Source of the DNA: Neoluteolibacter marinus
Lineage (GTDB): Bacteria; Verrucomicrobiota; Verrucomicrobiia; Verrucomicrobiales; Akkermansiaceae
DNA length: 64,000 bases
NCBI RefSeq assembly: GCF_014904755.1
Contig: NZ_JACZFQ010000045.1
Location: 16,825 to 80,824, forward strand
Direction: 5' to 3'
Below are positions 60,814 through 64,000 of the stretch, piece by piece (within the stretch, counting starts at the first letter, position 1; each line of letters begins with the position of its first letter). Below the pieces are notes generated by a model. It was not told where the DNA came from and searched no databases. It saw only the letters and a list, made by a program, of their open reading frames with translations. A program made the translations under genes and the position numbers.

Positions 60814-61397
60814 TGAGCAGTCTCCCATGTCCATGGGCTACGATGCTCTTCGTAGCGGCGGTCGTTCCCTCGCTGGCACAGGAGGCAGTGGAGGAAGACA
60901 TCCGCGGGCCGAAGCCGCTGATCGAGATCGCCCCGCCCGAGCCAGCGACCCCGTGGCTTGCCTACGGGTTGTGGAGCTTGCTGGGGCTGGCGGTGGCGGG
61001 TGTGCTGCTGTGGTGGTGGCTGCGGCGGAAACCCGCGGTAGTGAGCGCCGAGGACAAGGCCCGCCTGGAGCTTGAAGCGCTTGGCAGGGACGGTGGAAGC
61101 ATGGAGGCGGGGGACTTCGCGGCGGCGGCCAGCCAGGTCGTGCGGGTGTTCATCGAGCGGCGCTTCGGACTGGCGGCGCCGCGGCGCACCACGGAGGAGT
61201 TCCTGTCGGAACTCGCGGCCGGCGGCAACCTCGCCCTGAGCGCGCGGATGGATCCCTTGAGGGGCTTCCTGAAGGCCTGTGACATGGCGAAGTTCGCGGC
61301 GGCCGATCTCGATATCGGCCGGCGCGGCGAATTGGTCGCGAAGGCGCGCGCGTTCGTCGACGTGCCGGTCGAACCGGAAACGGAGGTGGCGAAATGA
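60810..61397 (+). CDS. DUF4381 membrane protein
   Basis: A 195-aa protein: signal-like N-terminus, short periplasmic part 'RGPKPLIEIAPPEPATPW', membrane helix 'LAYGLWSLLGLAVAGVLLWWWL', then a cytoplasmic helical domain ('AASQVVRVFIERRFGLAAPRRTTEEFLSEL'). This is the small Bat-operon protein between DUF58 and batA. Role: likely an assembly partner for the VWA proteins. Overlaps both neighbours by a few bases. Confidence 0.88.
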   Translation: MMSSLPCPWATMLFVAAVVPSLAQEAVEEDIRGPKPLIEIAPPEPATPWLAYGLWSLLGLAVAGVLLWWWLRRKPAVVSAEDKARLELEALGRDGGSMEAGDFAAAASQVVRVFIERRFGLAAPRRTTEEFLSELAAGGNLALSARMDPLRGFLKACDMAKFAAADLDIGRRGELVAKARAFVDVPVEPETEVAK

Positions 61398-62404
61398 TGG
61401 AGGGCACGTTCCAGTTCGCGAACCCCGGGTGGCTGTGGTTGCTGGTGGCGCTGCCGTTGATCGCCCTGCTGCGCGGCCGCGCCGGCCGGGCGGTGGCCAT
61501 GAAGCTGCCGTCGGTCTCCGACGCGCGGAACGCCGGGGGGCGGCCGAAATCGCGGGTCGGCGGATTTCTGCTGGCGCTGATGCTGTTGGGGCTGGCGCTC
61601 CTGATCGTGGCCCTGGCGCGCCCGCAGCTTGGACGCGGCAGGACGGAGATCGAGACCAGTGGCATCGACATCGTGCTGGCGATCGACGTGTCGGGCTCGA
61701 TGGAAGCGATGGATTTCAAGATCAAGGGCGAGCCGGTGAACCGGCTGGATGTGGTGAAGAAGGTGGTGGAGGAGTTCGTCGGCGAACGCCCGGGCGACCG
61801 GATCGGGATGGTGGCCTTTGCCGGGCGGCCCTATCTGGTGAGTCCGCTGACGCTGGACCACGACTGGTTGAAGAAGCGGCTCGACGAAGTGCAGATCGGC
61901 CGCGTCGAGGACGGGACCGCGATCGGATCGGCGATCGCTTCGTCGGTGAACCACCTGCGGGATTCCGACGCGAAGTCGCGGATCGTGATCCTGCTGACCG
62001 ACGGCGTGAACAATGCGGGGGCGGCGAACCCGGTGACCGCGGCGGAGGCGGCGAAGACGCTGGGGATCAAGATTTACACGATAGGCGCCGGGATCCAGGG
62101 CGAGGCACCGATGCCGGTGCAGGACGCGTTCGGCCGGCGGCGCTACCGGATGGTGAACGTGGAGATCGACGAGGAGTCGCTGCGGGAAATCGCAAAGTCG
62201 ACCGGTGGCCGGTATTTCCGGGCGACCGACACCGACTCGCTGGCGGAAATTTACGAGGTGATCAACCAGCTTGAAACCACCAAGAGGACAGTGAAGAAGT
62301 ATGAGGACTACGAGGAGTTGTTCCTGTTCGCCATGCTTCCCGGACTGGGGCTGGTCCTGTTGGAACGGCTGCTTTCGGAAACGAGATACCGGCATTTGCC
62401 CTGA
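61394..62404 (+). CDS. batA: VWA-domain protein BatA
   Basis: A 336-aa protein. Two N-terminal helices ('WLWLLVALPLIALL' and 'FLLALMLLGLALLIVALARPQ') precede a VWA domain with the MIDAS motif 'DVSGSMEAMDF', 'GDRIGMVAFAGRPYLVSPLTLDHDWLK', and 'DGTAIGSAIASSVNHLRDSDAKSRIVILLTDG'. A C-terminal helix ends it. Bat proteins are linked to aerotolerance and virulence in Bacteroides and spirochaetes; function here is by homology. Confidence 0.93.
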   Translation: MMEGTFQFANPGWLWLLVALPLIALLRGRAGRAVAMKLPSVSDARNAGGRPKSRVGGFLLALMLLGLALLIVALARPQLGRGRTEIETSGIDIVLAIDVSGSMEAMDFKIKGEPVNRLDVVKKVVEEFVGERPGDRIGMVAFAGRPYLVSPLTLDHDWLKKRLDEVQIGRVEDGTAIGSAIASSVNHLRDSDAKSRIVILLTDGVNNAGAANPVTAAEAAKTLGIKIYTIGAGIQGEAPMPVQDAFGRRRYRMVNVEIDEESLREIAKSTGGRYFRATDTDSLAEIYEVINQLETTKRTVKKYEDYEELFLFAMLPGLGLVLLERLLSETRYRHLP

Positions 62405-62410
62405 AGAATC

Positions 62411-64000
62411 ATGGAGGAATCGTCATTGCAGTTCGCTCAACCCTACTGGATCGCCGCGGGGGTGGTGCTGGTCGTGGCCGGCTTGCTGGCATTCCTGCGG
62501 GCGGACCGCCGGCGGCGCGCGGATCTGGACAAGCTGGCGCACCCGCGGTTCCACGAGCGGCTGGTGGCGGGATGGTCGCCGGTGCTGCGCTGGATCCGGC
62601 GCAGCTTGTGGCTGGCGGCGGTGATGGCACTCGCGGTTGCGGCGGCGCGGCCTCAATACGGCTATGAATGGCGCGAGGTGAAGAGGCGGGGGATCGACAT
62701 CCTGTTCGCGGTCGACACGTCGCGGAGCATGCTGGCGGAGGATCTGGTGCCCAATCGCCTGGAGCGTGCGAGGCTGGGGATTTTGGACTTCCTCGACCAG
62801 CTCGAGGGTGACCGGGTGGGCCTGGTGCCGTTCGCGGGCACGGCGTTCGCGCTGTGTCCCCTGACCCTCGACTACGATGCCTTCCGTGAGTCGCTGAACA
62901 CCCTGAACACCGACCTCATCCCGCAACAGGGAACCGACCTCGCGAGCGCGATCCACGAGGCCGGCCGGCTGTTAGATGCCGAAGGCAACAACCAGCGCTT
63001 CCTGGTGCTGATCACCGACGGCGAGGATTTGGAGGGTGAGGCGTTGAAGGCGGCGGAAGAAGCGGCGAAGGAGGGCACCACGATCTACACCGTGGGGGTC
63101 GGCGCGGCGGACGGGCAGATGATCCCGGTGCGCGACCGCTACGGGCGGCAGGAATTCCTGAAGGACGAGAACGGCGAGGTGGTGAGGACGAAGCTTGACG
63201 CCGGGACATTGGAGAAGATTGCCGCCGCGACCGGCGGGCTTTACGTGCCGCTGGGGCGCGGTGCCGAGGGGCTGGACGCGATCTATCAGCAGCGGCTCGC
63301 GCTGGTGCCGAAGAGTGAGCTGGCCCAGCAGCTGGAAAAGGTGCCGCTCGAGAGGTTCCAGTGGCCGCTGGGCGTGGCGGTGCTGCTTCTTTCCCTCCAA
63401 GCGGTGCTCGGTGAGCGGCGGCGTGAACGGAAGAAGGCGGCCCTGGCCTCCGCCGCCCGCCGGGTGCGGCCGGCCATGCTGGTGCTCGCCGCGTCGGGAT
63501 TGTTCACGCTGGACGGGAAGTCCGATGTGGTGGCCGACTACAATGGCGGCACCCGGGCCTACGCGAACGGGGAATTCGAGGAGGCGGTCGAGAAGTTGAA
63601 GAGCTCGCTGGGGACCGCGGATCTGGAGGTTCAGAAAAAGGCATACTATAACCTTGGTAATTCGCTCTATCGTGTGGGTCAGGCGGCTTTGCAGGAGGAT
63701 CCGAAGTCGACGGTGGCGACCTGGGAGAAGGCGTTAAAGGCGTATGACGATGCGCTGGCCTTGGATGATGCGGACGAGGATGCCCGCTACAACCGGGACC
63801 TTGTGCAGAGGAAGTTGGATGAGTTGAAGCAGCAACAGGATCAAAAGCAGGATCAGAAGAACGACGAGCAGAAGAACGACGAGCAGAAGGACGACGAGCA
63901 GAAGGACGACGAGCAGAAGGACGGCGAGCAGAAGGACGGCGAGCAGAAGGACGGCGAGCAGAAGGACGGCGAGCAGAAGGACGGCGAGCAGAAGGACGGC
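62411..64000 (+). CDS. batB: BatB-BatC fusion: VWA + TPR + acidic repeat, C-terminus beyond window
   Basis: Open for 530 codons to the window edge, start ATG 62411, 6 bp after batA. Residues ~1-330 are BatB-like: two N-terminal helices, MIDAS 'DTSRSMLAEDL', 'GLVPFAGTAFALCPLTLDY', 'LVLITDGEDLEGEAL', then a membrane helix. From ~375 a TPR-type region ('VADYNGGTRAYANGEFEEAVEKL', 'KAYYNLGNSLYRVGQ', 'TWEKALKAYDDALALD') matches BatC. From codon 484 a five-residue repeat [N/D][D/G]EQK runs to the edge. In most bacteria batB and batC are separate genes. Confidence 0.88.
   Translation, partial: MEESSLQFAQPYWIAAGVVLVVAGLLAFLRADRRRRADLDKLAHPRFHERLVAGWSPVLRWIRRSLWLAAVMALAVAAARPQYGYEWREVKRRGIDILFAVDTSRSMLAEDLVPNRLERARLGILDFLDQLEGDRVGLVPFAGTAFALCPLTLDYDAFRESLNTLNTDLIPQQGTDLASAIHEAGRLLDAEGNNQRFLVLITDGEDLEGEALKAAEEAAKEGTTIYTVGVGAADGQMIPVRDRYGRQEFLKDENGEVVRTKLDAGTLEKIAAATGGLYVPLGRGAEGLDAIYQQRLALVPKSELAQQLEKVPLERFQWPLGVAVLLLSLQAVLGERRRERKKAALASAARRVRPAMLVLAASGLFTLDGKSDVVADYNGGTRAYANGEFEEAVEKLKSSLGTADLEVQKKAYYNLGNSLYRVGQAALQEDPKSTVATWEKALKAYDDALALDDADEDARYNRDLVQRKLDELKQQQDQKQDQKNDEQKNDEQKDDEQKDDEQKDGEQKDGEQKDGEQKDGEQKDGEQKDG
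63860..64000 (+). repeat. 15-bp tandem repeat inside batB-batC
   Basis: Nine complete units of AACGACGAGCAGAAG / GACGACGAGCAGAAG / GACGGCGAGCAGAAG in that order (2+2+5), plus the start of a tenth at the window end. Each encodes NDEQK, DDEQK or DGEQK. The later units are identical, as expected of recent expansion. Unit length is a multiple of three, so copy changes keep frame. Confidence 0.95.

Noticed and set aside
63860..64000. Regular short repeat that could suggest a CRISPR array
   Set aside because: Units are 15 bp, contiguous, without spacers and in frame as EQK-rich peptide; it is a coding tandem repeat.

Overview
The window (about 65% G+C, densely coded on both strands) looks like a chromosomal segment of a member of Verrucomicrobiota, most likely a Luteolibacter/Haloferula-type lineage. 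This is an inference. It rests on a PEP-CTERM sorting signal, a delta-60/Calx-beta/Ig secreted giant, PhoX-type (DUF839) proteins, a DUF4139 protein, proteins built of WxxxDPxAA-type repeats, Bat (aerotolerance) genes, archaeal/eukaryotic-type ProRS and GlyRS, and weak or absent Shine-Dalgarno sequences. No rRNA, tRNA, CRISPR array, prophage or replication origin was seen.

Layout. 1-2523: C-terminally incomplete secreted delta-60/Calx-beta protein (minus). 2669-8545: menaquinone cluster menH-menB-[outer-membrane protein + terminator]-menA-menC-menE. 8700-11196: PIN-PhoH ATPase, an RbsD/FucU-like lipoprotein, a mini RNase III domain. 11204-12609: modAB (minus). 12628-14541: orphan E1-alpha-like TPP enzyme and an unknown membrane protein. 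14622-15790: thioredoxin, a 27-aa hydrophobic microprotein, a Pro/Ala-rich tail-anchored protein. 15960-22902: PhoX-like protein, DAHP synthase, a palindromic element, proS, a second MITE-like element, a secreted PQQ-type sugar dehydrogenase. 22942-27262: two transglutaminase-like proteases flanked by duplicated pseudopilin-like genes, then a REP-associated tyrosine transposase (RAYT) with three REP pairs. 27278-31159: pheS and pheT with a four-helix-bundle (23S IVP-type) gene wedged between them. 31222-34947: bacterial nitric oxide synthase, purU, a PEP-CTERM gene, and a second copy of the 3' end of purU. 35010-36695: rplT, rpmI, a GYF-domain membrane protein. 36702-41955: two long repeat proteins and an MsbA-like ABC exporter. 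42091-44977: paired coiled-coil membrane proteins, tandem mini-lipoproteins, rlmH, an EF-hand lipoprotein. 45039-50838: glyS, TauE exporter, Trk/Ktr potassium uptake pair, tag. 50894-58494: SHD1-hydrolase, DUF4139 protein, cardiolipin synthase, a c-type cytochrome and PhoX pair. 58841-64000: moxR-DUF58-DUF4381-batA-batBC, cut by the window end inside a 15-bp tandem repeat.

How the genes work together. The men genes supply late menaquinone synthesis; menD and menF are elsewhere. The pheST, proS, glyS, rpmI/rplT, rlmH and Mini-III genes are translation housekeeping. The Bat operon, the ABC exporter, the coiled-coil and outer-membrane proteins, and cardiolipin synthase concern the envelope. The accessory signals are small: REP pairs with their transposase, two MITE-like palindromes, the IVP insert, and a single-gene insertion that duplicated the tail of purU. 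The last is the most unusual feature: its two 105-bp tails differ at six positions, all synonymous.
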